Positions 49,102 through 58,915 of a DNA stretch of 64,000 nt are shown piece by piece. The position numbers were made by a program, and so were the translations under genes. The stretch comes from CAVXDY01 sp963721335. GTDB lineage: Bacteria; Actinomycetota; Thermoleophilia; Miltoncostaeales; Miltoncostaeaceae. Numbering within the stretch: position 1 is the stretch's first letter; every line of letters begins with the position of its first letter. The stretch covers positions 496,001 through 560,000 of the forward strand of contig CAVRIV010000001.1 of the NCBI GenBank assembly GCA_963721335.1, given 5' to 3'. The notes below the pieces were generated by a model, which saw nothing but the letters and a program-made list of their open reading frames with translations, was not told the origin of the DNA and did no database searches.

Positions 49102-50848
49102 CTAGCTCGTCTCCGAGTCCGCGCCCACCGGCTCGGCCTTGGGCGCCGCGCGGCGGGTGCGCCGCTTCGGCTTGGGGGCCTCGTCGGTCGTCGATCTCGG
49201 CCGGAGCCTCGGCCTCGGCCTTCGGCGCGGCCTTGCGGGTGCGCCGCTTCGGCTTGGGGGCCTCGTCGGTCGCGATCTCGGCCGGAGCCTCGGCCTCGGC
49301 CTTCGGCGCGGCCTTGCGGGTGCGCCGCTTCGGCTTGGGGGCCTCCTCGGCGTCGGCCTCGCTCCCGGCATCGGCCGGGGGAGCGGGCTCCGAGACGGCC
49401 TCGGCCGCCGGAGCGGCCTCGGCCTCCGCGGGTGCCGTGGCACGGCGGCGCACGCGGCGCCTGCCGGGGACGGCGGGGGGCTCCTCCACCGCGGCCGGCG
49501 CGACCGGAACGGCGACGGTCTCCTCGCCCGGGAGCTCCGCCGGGGTCTCGTCCTCGGTCGCGGAGATGCGACGCCGGCGGCGGCGCCGCGGGGCGGACTC
49601 ATCGTCCTCGGCCACGGCCTCCGGGACGGCCGGCTCCTCCAGGGCGACCGGCTCGACGGGCTCGAGGGCCTCTGCGAGCTCGGTCGGGTCGAGAGGCTCG
49701 AGGTCGGCGACGGTGGGCTCCGGGTCGGCAGCCGCGCGGCGGCGGCGGCGGCGCGAGCTGCGCGAGGGCGGCTCGCCGTCGGCTCCCATGTCGCTGGCCT
49801 CCGCCAGCTCGGGGACGTCCTCGCCCACCTCGGGGCCGAGCATGATCATGTCCTCGTAGGAGATCGGCTCGTCCAGCGGCGGCAGCGTCCCCAGGTCGAG
49901 GTCGGGCGTCGGGGTGACGACGACCTCGAACACCTCGGCGTCACCGTCGCCGTCGGCCTCCACCTCGTCTCCCGTCGCCGGCTCGGGGCTCGCCGGGTCG
50001 GCGCGCCTGCCCCCGCGCCGCCGCCGCCGCCGCCCGTCGCCCTCATCGGTCGCGCGGTCGGGGACGGGTGCGCCCGCGGCCGCCTGCGGCAGCGGCGGCG
50101 CGGCCCCCCCGGCCAGCTCGACGCGGTAGGTGCCGCTGCGCGGGTCGGTCTCGATCCGCACGATGCCGGCCGTCGCGGCCTCCTCCAGGAACTTCGAGAA
50201 GGTGGAGAAGCCGTGCTCGCTTTCGTCGAAGGCGGGGTACTTACGGCGCATGGAGTCCTTGACCACGCTCGCGAGCGGCCATTCCGTGCCCTCGCGCTGC
50301 AGCGCGGTGAGGGTCTCCTGCAGGAGCTGGAGCGGGTTGAGGCCGCCTCCGCCCGAGCGGCGCGGCGTCGAGCCCGCGGCCTGGGCGGCCAGGAGGTCGT
50401 AGAAGATGAACTCGTCGCAGTTGGCGATGAGCAGCTCGCTGGCCGACTCGCGGTTGCCGACCCCGATCACGCGCTTGTTCAGCTCGCGCAGCTTGCCCAC
50501 GAGAGGCGTGAAGTCGCTGTCGCCGGAGACGATGACGAAGGTGTCGACGTGCTCGCGGCTGTAGGCGAGCTCCATGGCGTCGACCGCCATCTGGATGTCG
50601 GCGCGGTTCTTCGCGCCCTCACGGGCGGAGGGCATCTCGATGAGCCCCAGCCCGGCGTTCTGCAGCTCGTGCCGGGCGTCGCGGTAGCGGCTCCAGTCCG
50701 CATACGCGCGCTTCACCAGCACCCGGCCCTTCTCGGCCAGCCGGTTGTTCACGAGATGGATGTCGAAGTCGCCTCGTCCTTTGGCCCCGGGCCGGGCCAT
50801 GTTCTCGAAGTCAACCAGCACGGCGAGAGAGCTCTCGCGCTCGGTCAA
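49102..50848 (-). CDS. NYN nuclease-like protein with LOTUS domain and Arg-rich tail, one frameshift
   Basis: A protein of about 580 residues with an N-terminal NYN/PIN-like domain (about 5-160) carrying the acidic residues of VLVDFENM, ADIQMAVDAM and VSGDSDFTPLV. An OST-HTH/LOTUS-like domain follows (about 175-255, LQLLQETLTALQREG, SVVKDSMRRKYPAFDE). The rest is acidic and low-complexity, with RRRRRR patches and a tandem KPKRRTRKAAPKAEAEAP repeat. It is probably an RNA-cleaving or RNA-silencing factor. The TTG start at 50848 has GGAGG 5 bases upstream. A one-base insertion near 49190, relative to the other repeat units, shifts the frame; the natural end is ADSETS at 49102. Confidence 0.85.
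49133..49350 (-). repeat. 81-bp tandem coding repeat in the NYN-LOTUS gene
   Basis: About 2.6 units of 81 bases encode Lys/Arg/Ala-rich 27-residue repeats. CCGGAGCCTC recurs at 49201 and 49282. The leftmost unit has an extra T-type base (TCGGTCGTCGAT against TCGGTCGCGAT), which breaks the frame. Confidence 0.85.
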
Positions 50849-50872
50849 TGGGTCCTCCAGAAGTCTTGGTGG

Positions 50873-50892
50873 GGCCGCCGCAGACGGCGGCC
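50873..50892. other. hairpin in the NYN-gltA intergenic region
   Basis: GGCCGCCG (50873-50880) pairs with CGGCGGCC (50885-50892) around CAGA. It lies in the 212-base gap between the divergent NYN and gltA genes. A TAGAAT -10 for gltA is at 50997-51002, giving a leader of about 50 bases. I see no other feature in this gap. Confidence 0.6.
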
Positions 50893-51060
50893 GGGTCAAG
50901 CGGCGTAATGCCGAGTGCCCGCGCGTACGCAGGCACCGCGATGGTACCAGCCCTGGCAAACCGTCCCGATGGCGTCGCGGGAGGCGCCGTCGTCACTAGA
51001 ATCGCCTGAGGAAGAGATCGGCACCGGTAGGTGCGGAACCGCGTCAAGGGACAGCCCTCA

Positions 51061-52392
51061 ATGACCACGCAGCAGACGACGGCGACCACTGAAGGCTCGA
51101 ACGGGTCCGGCGCCGAGACCCTCACCATCACGGACAACCGCACGGGCGCCACCTACGAGCTCCCGATCGACGATGGAACGATCCGCGCCACCGATCTTCG
51201 CCAGATCAAGGTAGGCGACGACGACTTCGGGCTCATGACCTACGACCCCGCCTTCATGAACACCGCGTCCTGCCGGAGCGCCATCACCTTCCTCGACGGC
51301 GACAAGGGCATCCTGCGCTACCGCGGTTACCCCATCGAGCAGCTGGCCGAGAGCAGCTCGTTCCTCGAGGTCGCCTACCTGCTGGTCTACGGCGAGCTGC
51401 CGTCCCAGACCGAGCTCGACGGGTGGATCCACGAGATCACCCATCACACCTTCGTGCACGAGAACGTCCGCACGTTCATGCAGGGCTTCCGCTACGACGC
51501 CCACCCGATGGGGATGCTGCAGTCCAGCGTCGGCATGCTCAGCACGTTCTACCCCGAGGCCAAGGACCTCACGGACGCGGAGAGCAACGACCGGCAGATC
51601 GTGCGCCTGATCGCGAAGATGCCCACCCTCGGCGCCTTCGCCTACCGGCACGTCACGGGCAAGCCGTTCGTCTACCCGAACAACGAGCTCTCCTACTCCG
51701 AGAACTTCCTCTCGATGCTGTTCACGACCGGCGTCCCGAAGTACACGCCGGATCCGCGGATCGTGAAGGCCCTCGACGTGCTGTTCATCCTGCACGCCGA
51801 TCACGAGCAGAACTGCTCCACCAGCGCGGTACGCAGCGTGGGCTCATCGCAGGTGGATCCGTACTCGGCCGTCGCGGCCGGTGTCAGCGCCCTCTACGGG
51901 CCCCTCCACGGCGGCGCGAACGAGGCCGTGCTCCAGATGCTCCGCCGGATCCAGACGGTGGAGAACATCCCGGCCTTCATCGAGGGGGTGAAGGACGGCA
52001 AGGAGCGGCTGATGGGCTTCGGCCACCGGGTCTACAAGAACTTCGACCCGCGGGCGACGATCATCAAGAAGGCCTGCGACGACGTCTTCGAGGTGACGGG
52101 CGTCAACCCGCTCCTGGCCATCGCCGTCGAGCTGGAGAGGATCGCGCTCCAGGACGACTACTTCGTCAAGCGCAAGCTGTACCCGAACGTGGACTTCTAC
52201 AGCGGCCTGATCTACGAGGCGCTCGGGATGCCGGCGGACATGTTCACCGTGCTGTTCGCCATCGGCCGCACCCCCGGCTGGGTCGCCCAGTGGCGGGAGC
52301 TGATCGCCGACAAGGAGCAGAAGATCTCGCGGCCGCGGCAGGTGTACGTGGGCGCGGACGAGCGGGACTACGTCCCGATCGGGGACCGCTAG
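51061..52392 (+). CDS. gltA: citrate synthase
   Basis: This 443-residue type I (hexameric-type) citrate synthase catalyses entry of acetyl-CoA into the TCA cycle. Active-site regions are HADHEQNCSTS, GPLHGGANEAVL (catalytic His), GFGHRVYKNFDPRA (oxaloacetate-binding His/Arg) and NVDFYSGLIYEALG (catalytic Asp). The ATG at 51061 is preferred over an upstream ATG at 51031 because an AAGGGACA site precedes it and the family N-terminus fits. Stop codons of gltA and the convergent marR gene overlap at CTAG (52389-52392). Confidence 0.95.
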   Translation: MTTQQTTATTEGSNGSGAETLTITDNRTGATYELPIDDGTIRATDLRQIKVGDDDFGLMTYDPAFMNTASCRSAITFLDGDKGILRYRGYPIEQLAESSSFLEVAYLLVYGELPSQTELDGWIHEITHHTFVHENVRTFMQGFRYDAHPMGMLQSSVGMLSTFYPEAKDLTDAESNDRQIVRLIAKMPTLGAFAYRHVTGKPFVYPNNELSYSENFLSMLFTTGVPKYTPDPRIVKALDVLFILHADHEQNCSTSAVRSVGSSQVDPYSAVAAGVSALYGPLHGGANEAVLQMLRRIQTVENIPAFIEGVKDGKERLMGFGHRVYKNFDPRATIIKKACDDVFEVTGVNPLLAIAVELERIALQDDYFVKRKLYPNVDFYSGLIYEALGMPADMFTVLFAIGRTPGWVAQWRELIADKEQKISRPRQVYVGADERDYVPIGDR

Positions 52393-52889
52393 GAGTTCGA
52401 GGAGGCGCTGGTCGCGGTCGTGCGCTGCGCCGCAGTGCGCTCCGCCACCGCGTCCAGCAGCGTGACCAGCAGCTCGAGCTCGCGCTCGTCGAGCGCGTCC
52501 CAGAGGCGCTCCATCAGCTCGCTGCGGCCCGGGAGGGCATCGGCCGCCACGGCCACCCCCCGGTCGGTGACGTGCGCCTGGACCATGCGCCGGTCGCTGG
52601 GGTGCGGGATCCGCTCCACCAGGCCGGTCCGCTCCAGCCCATCGACGAGCTTGGTCACGTTGGGGCGCGTCACGCCGAGCTCGTCACCCAGGGCGTGGAG
52701 GCACGCGCGCCGGTCCTGGCGGCAGCAGAGCACGTCCAGGACCTCCAGCTTCGCGTCGGAGAGGCCGTAGCCGCCGGCGTGGCGGTCGAGCTGCCGCCCG
52801 GCGGCGCACGCCACGCGCTCGAGCGCCTCGGTCGCGAGCCGGGCGAGCTCCGAGCGGTCCGCTCGCGGCACGGTCGTTTCCAGGTTCAT
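52389..52889 (-). CDS. MarR-family transcriptional regulator
   Basis: This 166-residue winged-helix repressor has YGLSDAKLEVLDVLCC, the recognition helix LGDELGVTRPNVTKLVDGLE and the wing VERIPHPSDRRMVQAHVTDRG. It may respond to small aromatic or oxidant signals. The pair CC in the first helix could be redox-active. Its ATG has TACCGT (52904-52899, minus) ending 9 bases upstream. No clear target can be assigned; its divergent neighbour is the SHOCT gene. Confidence 0.9.
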   Translation of the reverse strand: MNLETTVPRADRSELARLATEALERVACAAGRQLDRHAGGYGLSDAKLEVLDVLCCRQDRRACLHALGDELGVTRPNVTKLVDGLERTGLVERIPHPSDRRMVQAHVTDRGVAVAADALPGRSELMERLWDALDERELELLVTLLDAVAERTAAQRTTATSASSNS

Positions 52890-52946
52890 CGATTGCGGAC
52901 GGTACCACCGCGCCCCCGAGCGCGGTCAAGGTTCAGCCCGGTGCAC

Positions 52947-52952
52947 TAGGCT
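52947..52952 (+). promoter_or_regulatory. -10 element (TAGGCT) of the SHOCT operon
   Basis: TAGGCT ends 6 bases before the GTG at 52959. The divergent marR -10 (52904-52899, minus) is only 42 bases away, so the MarR protein could control both. Confidence 0.6.
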
Positions 52953-52958
52953 GTCCGG

Positions 52959-53234
52959 GTGGCCGATCCCCAGGAGCAGATCCGCCAGGCGGTGCGCGAC
53001 ATGCGCCAGGAGCTGACGCGCGCCTTCGAGTCGGCCGGCAACATGGCCCGCCAGGCGGTCGACGACGTTTCGCGTCTCGTGGGCGAGGCCCCCGGCATCA
53101 ACCGCCTCCGCCAGCCGTCCGATCCGGACTCCCCGGCCCAGCTCATCCGCGAGCTCGCACGGCTGCGCGAGGAGGGCCTGGTCAACGACGAGGAGTTCGC
53201 CGCCAAGAAGGCGGAGCTCCTGGCTCGGATGTGA
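52959..53234 (+). CDS. SHOCT-domain protein
   Basis: A 91-residue helical protein with a C-terminal SHOCT module (ELARLREEGLVNDEEFAAKK), a short motif found at the ends of many unrelated bacterial proteins. The N-terminal half is an amphipathic helix. GTG start, leaderless-type promoter. Overlaps the next gene by 4 bases. Confidence 0.8.
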   Translation: MADPQEQIRQAVRDMRQELTRAFESAGNMARQAVDDVSRLVGEAPGINRLRQPSDPDSPAQLIRELARLREEGLVNDEEFAAKKAELLARM

Positions 53235-53590
53235 GCGCCCCCGAGGGCTGGAGCCAGCTCCTCGAGGGGCTGCGGCCGCACGTCTCCCCCGAGTGGAGCC
53301 GGCAGGCGGCGGAGCACGGCGGCGTGGGCTGGGTGCGCCTGATCCTGCTGGTGGACGCGCACCACCAGCTCTCCACGCCGCGCGTGGCGGAGAAGGTGGC
53401 GATGACGATGGCCGACCTCGCCGCCCCCGAGCGCGAGAACGAGCGCGAGGGCTGGGAGGCGCTGCGCGAGAAGGCGCAGGAGGAGCGGTTGGAGCTGGTC
53501 GCCTCGCTGGTGGACACCGCGCCCTCGCTGCTCTCCGAGGAGCTGATCCCGCTCTTCTCACGCTCGATCGAGCCCTCCCCCCCGATGTAG
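53231..53590 (+). CDS. hypothetical protein in the SHOCT operon
   Basis: A 119-residue soluble, helix-rich protein (LLEGLRPHVSPEWSRQAAEHG, WVRLILLVDAHHQL). Not recognised. The GTG start overlaps the SHOCT gene stop by 4 bases and its stop shares one base with the next start (TAGTG), so the three genes are clearly an operon. Confidence 0.65.
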   Translation: MSAPEGWSQLLEGLRPHVSPEWSRQAAEHGGVGWVRLILLVDAHHQLSTPRVAEKVAMTMADLAAPERENEREGWEALREKAQEERLELVASLVDTAPSLLSEELIPLFSRSIEPSPPM

Positions 53591-53925
53591 TGGCGGCGGG
53601 CGGGCATCCCAGCGATGCCGATCGCGAGGCGGCCGCGCGGCCCGTGCTGGAGACCGTCCTGGCGGCGACGAGGGCGGGCGACCGTGAGGCCCTGGCCGCG
53701 TGCTACGCCGAGGACGCCGTCTGGCTGGACGCCGAGGGAGCCGCCCGGGGCCGCGACGCGGCGGCCGGCCGGCACGCGGCCGCCGCGGCCGGCGCCTCCG
53801 AGTGGGCGGCGCTCCAGCAGAAGGGCGCCCACGCGGTTCTGAGGTGGACCGGGGCGGGCACGGAGCGAGGCGCCATCGTGGTGGAGGTGCGCCGGGAGCG
53901 GATCATCTTCGCCGCCACGGCCTGA
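53590..53925 (+). CDS. SnoaL/NTF2-like protein
   Basis: A 111-residue protein with the SnoaL-like opening VLETVLAATRAGDREALAACYAED and AVWLDAEGAARGRDA, then beta strands ending VEVRRERIIFAATA. Ligand unknown. The GTG start overlaps the previous stop by one base. Last gene of the SHOCT operon. Confidence 0.7.
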   Translation: MAAGGHPSDADREAAARPVLETVLAATRAGDREALAACYAEDAVWLDAEGAARGRDAAAGRHAAAAAGASEWAALQQKGAHAVLRWTGAGTERGAIVVEVRRERIIFAATA

Positions 53926-53955
53926 GGACACGGCCCGGCAGGCCTGGTCGCCTTG

Positions 53956-53980
53956 ATAAAGGTTAGCTACTATCCTTTAT
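53956..53980. promoter_or_regulatory. palindromic operator over the fic promoter
   Basis: ATAAAGG (53956-53962) and CCTTTAT (53974-53980) form a perfect 7-bp inverted repeat around an 11-base centre that itself contains TAGCTA and a TACTAT -10-like hexamer (53968-53973). The site is strikingly AT-rich for this window. It sits 24 bases before the fic GTG. Confidence 0.75.
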
Positions 53981-54004
53981 TAAGCGACCGACGAAGGAAA
54001 GCTT

Positions 54005-55195
54005 GTGCGCGGCCGGCTCGTCTCGATGCGGTGGACCCACGACCCGGCGGTCTACGCCCCGCCGCGGTATCGGCGCGCCTGCGCGTACGAGGCGTTCGAG
54101 CCCTGGCCGCTGGTCGGCGAGGCGTTTCCCCTCCCGGCCGAGACGACCGGGATCGTCTCGGAGGCCGAGCGGGCGATCGCGACGCTCAACTCAGCCCCGC
54201 AGCCCGCGCTGGCGCCTCTGGCGCGCCTGCTCCTGCGCACCGAGTCCATCGCCTCCTCGAAGGTGGAGGGACTGCAGGCCGATCCCCGTTCACTCGCGCG
54301 GGCCGAGGCGCGGGGCGACCTCGGGGGCGGCGTCGGAGCCGAGGTGCGCGAGGTCCTCGCGAACATCGACGCGATGCAGCTCGCCGTGGAGGAGACGAGC
54401 GGGTCGCCCCGCATCGGCCTCGGGGAGATCCGCCTCATCCACGAGGCGCTGATGGGCACGGGCCCCGACTCGCGCATCGCGGGCCGCGTCCGGACCGCGC
54501 AGAACTGGATCGGGGGGAACGACTTCAACCCGTGCGGCGCGGCCTTCGTGCCCCCTCCGCCGGCCGCCGTCGGCCCCCTGATCGACGATCTCTCGGCGTT
54601 CACGGAGTCGGACACCCTGCCGCCCCTGGTGCAGGCGGCCATCGCACACGCCCAGTTCGAGACCATCCACCCCTTCGCGGACGGGAACGGCCGCACGGGC
54701 CGGGCGCTCATCCACGTCGTCCTGCGCCGCCGGGGCCTGACGCCCGCATTCATCCCGCCGATCAGCGTCGTCCTCGCCCGCCGGCGCGACGCCTACATCG
54801 AGGGACTGGTCGCCTTCCGGGAGGACCGGGTGTCCGACTGGGTCGACCACTTCGCCGCGGCCGCGGCCGAGTCGGCACGCCTCGCGACCTCCTATCTCGC
54901 CGCGGTCGGCCGCCTCCAGGAGGGCTGGCGCGAGCGCCTGCGCGCGCAGGCCGCCCCCCGCTCGGGCGCCGCCGCCTGGAGCCTCATCGAGATCCTTCCC
55001 GCCCACCCCGTCGTGACCGTGGCGATCGGGGCGGCCGCCACCGGTCGCACCCGCCCGGCCGTCAACCAGGCGGTGCGGATCCTGGAGGCGGCCGGCGTCC
55101 TCATCCCCCTGACGACGGGGAGGCGCAACCGGGCCTGGGAGGCGCAGGGACTGCTGGAGCTCCTCGGCGACCTGGAGGCCGGCGGGCCCGCGTGA
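54005..55195 (+). CDS. Fic-domain protein
   Basis: This 396-residue protein has the full Fic motif HPFADGNGRTGR (222-233), so it should transfer AMP or another nucleotide moiety to a target hydroxyl. The inhibitory segment SSKVEG (84-89, consensus S/TxxxE-G/N) lies N-terminal, making it a class II, self-inhibited Fic. A C-terminal winged-helix region (about 320-390, GRTRPAVNQAVRILEAAGVL) could bind the palindrome upstream and autoregulate. The GTG start has a GAAGGAAAG site. No antitoxin gene is adjacent. Confidence 0.9.
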   Translation: MRGRLVSMRWTHDPAVYAPPRYRRACAYEAFEPWPLVGEAFPLPAETTGIVSEAERAIATLNSAPQPALAPLARLLLRTESIASSKVEGLQADPRSLARAEARGDLGGGVGAEVREVLANIDAMQLAVEETSGSPRIGLGEIRLIHEALMGTGPDSRIAGRVRTAQNWIGGNDFNPCGAAFVPPPPAAVGPLIDDLSAFTESDTLPPLVQAAIAHAQFETIHPFADGNGRTGRALIHVVLRRRGLTPAFIPPISVVLARRRDAYIEGLVAFREDRVSDWVDHFAAAAAESARLATSYLAAVGRLQEGWRERLRAQAAPRSGAAAWSLIEILPAHPVVTVAIGAAATGRTRPAVNQAVRILEAAGVLIPLTTGRRNRAWEAQGLLELLGDLEAGGPA

Positions 55196-55199
55196 GGCC

Positions 55200-55685
55200 C
55201 TACCCGCCCAGCAGCCTCAGGGCGGCCGGCGGGTAGAGGGCGCGAAGGCGTCCACCGCCGGGGCGGAGGGACTCGACGTCGAGGATGGCGAGGCTCCCCT
55301 TCTTGAAGTCCACCATCCCGCCGCCCGTCAGCTCGGCGACGATCTGGGAGAGGTCCGGCTCGTGACCGCACACGAGCGGGGACTCGGCGCCGGGGTGGCC
55401 GAGGAGCGCGTCCTCGAGGTCGCCCAGGCGCATGCCCGGCCGCAGGCGGGGATCCTCGACCGGCGTGCCGCCCAGCGCCTCGCAGACGATCTCCGCCGTC
55501 TGGCGGCAGCGGACGAGCGGGCTCGTGAGCACGAGGTCGGGCGCGATGCCCAGCGCCCGCATCCCCCGCGCGGCGCCGCGCATGCGCTCGGCCCCCTCGG
55601 GCGTGAGCGCGCGCGGCTCGTCGCGGCCGCCCGTCGCGGGGCCGGCGTCCTCGGCGATCCCGTGACGGACCAGGTGGAGCGTCAG
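55200..55685 (-). CDS. SixA-type histidine phosphatase, probable CTG start
   Basis: This 161-residue phosphohistidine phosphatase-like protein has the catalytic LHLVRHGIAEDAG (RHG) motif at the very start, then LTSPLVRCRQTAEIVCEALGG, PLVCGHEPDLSQIVAEL (second His) and KKGSLAILDV. The RHG motif lies upstream of the first ATG (55583), and no ATG, GTG or TTG is available between it and an in-frame stop. CTG at 55685 (minus) is the only sensible start. It follows the aceB stop by 10 bases. Confidence 0.82.
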   Translation of the reverse strand: MTLHLVRHGIAEDAGPATGGRDEPRALTPEGAERMRGAARGMRALGIAPDLVLTSPLVRCRQTAEIVCEALGGTPVEDPRLRPGMRLGDLEDALLGHPGAESPLVCGHEPDLSQIVAELTGGGMVDFKKGSLAILDVESLRPGGGRLRALYPPAALRLLGG

Positions 55686-55695
55686 CGGCGTGGCG

Positions 55696-57294
<1,599 letters not shown>

Positions 57295-57341
57295 GGCTCG
57301 GAATGCCTTTCGTCGCTCGTCGCGTGTGCGCGCCCGAAGGA

Positions 57342-57363
57342 ACGGGCGCCCATGGGCGCCCGT
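57342..57363. other. 22-bp perfect palindrome upstream of aceB
   Basis: ACGGGCGCCCATGGGCGCCCGT is self-complementary. It lies 48 bases upstream of the aceB ATG and 71 bases from the end of the CopC-CopD gene, both on the minus strand. It could terminate the copCD transcript or act as an operator for aceB. Confidence 0.65.
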
Positions 57364-57433
57364 GGAGAGGTGGGTCGGTCCGGGCCCCGCTGGACCTCCG
57401 GAGACTAATGGACCGGCGTCGTCTCGGCGCCGG

Positions 57434-58846
57434 CTAGGACACCCCCGGTGTCTGGGCCGCGAGCACCGACGCGACCACCACGATGGCCAGCGACAGCGCC
57501 AGCTCGGCCTCGGCCATCCGGCGCACCAGCAGCAGGGTGGGCCGGTTGGGGCGCCTCACGCGCCGCAGCGCCGTGACGATGCGCCGGTTGGAGAAGGCGA
57601 GGAAGGCGATGGGGCAGAGAAGGGCGAGCTTGTAGAGGATGCTGCGCCCGAAGCCGGTCTGCCACAGCTCGGCCGGGTCGTTCAGCTCGCCCACCGCCCG
57701 CACGACGCCGGTGAGCACGGCGAGCCCCACGGCCACGAGGGCGACCTTCGAGAACCGGGCGAGCACCGCCGAGGCCAGCGCGGGGCCCCCGTCCGGCGCG
57801 ATCTTGGGCAGCCGGAGATGCACCAGCGCGACCAGGGCGAGGCCCGCGATCCACACCGAGACGGCCACGATGTGCACGAGCTGGGTGCCCACCTGCAGGG
57901 CGGGGAAGGAATCCACGCTGGCGTGCCCCTGGGAGGCGATGCCTCCGAGCACCGCGAGCAGGAGGCCTCCCATCACCAGCCCGGCGACCCGCGAGCCGGC
58001 CGCCGTGGGCGGCCTCGGAGCGGCCTGGTTGCCGTACTCGCGCAGGAACTGGAACGCTCCGATCGCGAAGAGGGCGAACAGCAGGCCCCCGCGCAGCTGC
58101 ACCAGCGACCCGAACCGGGTGTCGCCGAGCACCTGGCTGATGCCGGTCGCGTCGCCCAGGGTCGTCAGGACGCCGGTGCCCAGCACCGTCGCGCTCTGCA
58201 CCACCAGGAGGTAGCCCTCGGCCAGCATCGCTCCGATCGCCAGCACGCCGAAGCCCACCCAGAACATGTCGCGTCCCCAGGCGAGCGCCGTGTCGCGCTC
58301 TCCCGGCGGCACCCCCTGGGCGCGCCGGAGCCCCGGCGCCCAGACGAGCCAGCGGAACGCGAGCAGGCCGATGAGCCCGCCCAGGCCCACGATCTCGAGG
58401 AACCGCGAGCTGGTGCCCCACACGCCGGTCTCGGTGGGCCCTCCGGATCCGTTCCCCGAGAAGTACGGGTCCCCCGGCGCCTCGCCCACGCCGAAGACGA
58501 GCAGGCCCGGCACCACGTGCGAGTCGGCGCCGAGGATCTGGTAGCGCACCGTGTAGGTGCCGTCGGGCAGCCCCGGGCGGAGCGGGATCTCCACCACCCG
58601 CTTGTCGGGGGTCACGAGGCCCGGGCCCGAGCTGACCGGGGCCCCGGAGGAGTCGACGACGTCCAGATCCTCGCTGCGCAGCAGCTCGACCGGCTCGTTG
58701 AAGCTGATCGTGACGCGGCCGGGGGCGGCGTCGAGCGTGGCTCCGGCCGGAGGGCTGCTGGCGGTGATGTAGGGGTGGCCCAGGGCGGTGCCGCTCGCTC
58801 CGAGGAAGGCGGCGACGGCGACGAGGGCGAGGAGCGCGCGGCGCAT
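57434..58846 (-). CDS. CopC-CopD fusion copper protein
   Basis: This 470-residue exported membrane protein has a signal peptide ending before HPYITASSPPAGATL, leaving the N-terminal His used by CopC for copper. The CopC beta-barrel domain (about 24-120) ends GADSHVVPGLLVFGVG. After a loop come about eight membrane helices of the CopD type with conserved HIVAVSVWIAGLALVALVH. It is likely to handle or import copper. ATG at 58846 has TACCAT 6 bases upstream. Divergent from fabI. Confidence 0.88.
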   Translation of the reverse strand: MRRALLALVAVAAFLGASGTALGHPYITASSPPAGATLDAAPGRVTISFNEPVELLRSEDLDVVDSSGAPVSSGPGLVTPDKRVVEIPLRPGLPDGTYTVRYQILGADSHVVPGLLVFGVGEAPGDPYFSGNGSGGPTETGVWGTSSRFLEIVGLGGLIGLLAFRWLVWAPGLRRAQGVPPGERDTALAWGRDMFWVGFGVLAIGAMLAEGYLLVVQSATVLGTGVLTTLGDATGISQVLGDTRFGSLVQLRGGLLFALFAIGAFQFLREYGNQAAPRPPTAAGSRVAGLVMGGLLLAVLGGIASQGHASVDSFPALQVGTQLVHIVAVSVWIAGLALVALVHLRLPKIAPDGGPALASAVLARFSKVALVAVGLAVLTGVVRAVGELNDPAELWQTGFGRSILYKLALLCPIAFLAFSNRRIVTALRRVRRPNRPTLLLVRRMAEAELALSLAIVVVASVLAAQTPGVS

Positions 58847-58852
58847 CCGCCG

Positions 58853-58909
58853 ATGGTACTGGCGGACCTCGCGAGAGGAGCCGAGCGCGGTCGGCGCGGA
58901 TGGTACGGT
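58853..58909. promoter_or_regulatory. divergent promoter region copCD / fabI
   Basis: On the minus strand TACCAT (58858-58853) ends 6 bases before the copCD ATG. On the plus strand TACGGT (58904-58909) ends 6 bases before the fabI GTG. Both predict leaderless transcripts from a 69-base intergenic gap. Confidence 0.65.
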
Positions 58910-58915
58910 GCCGCC

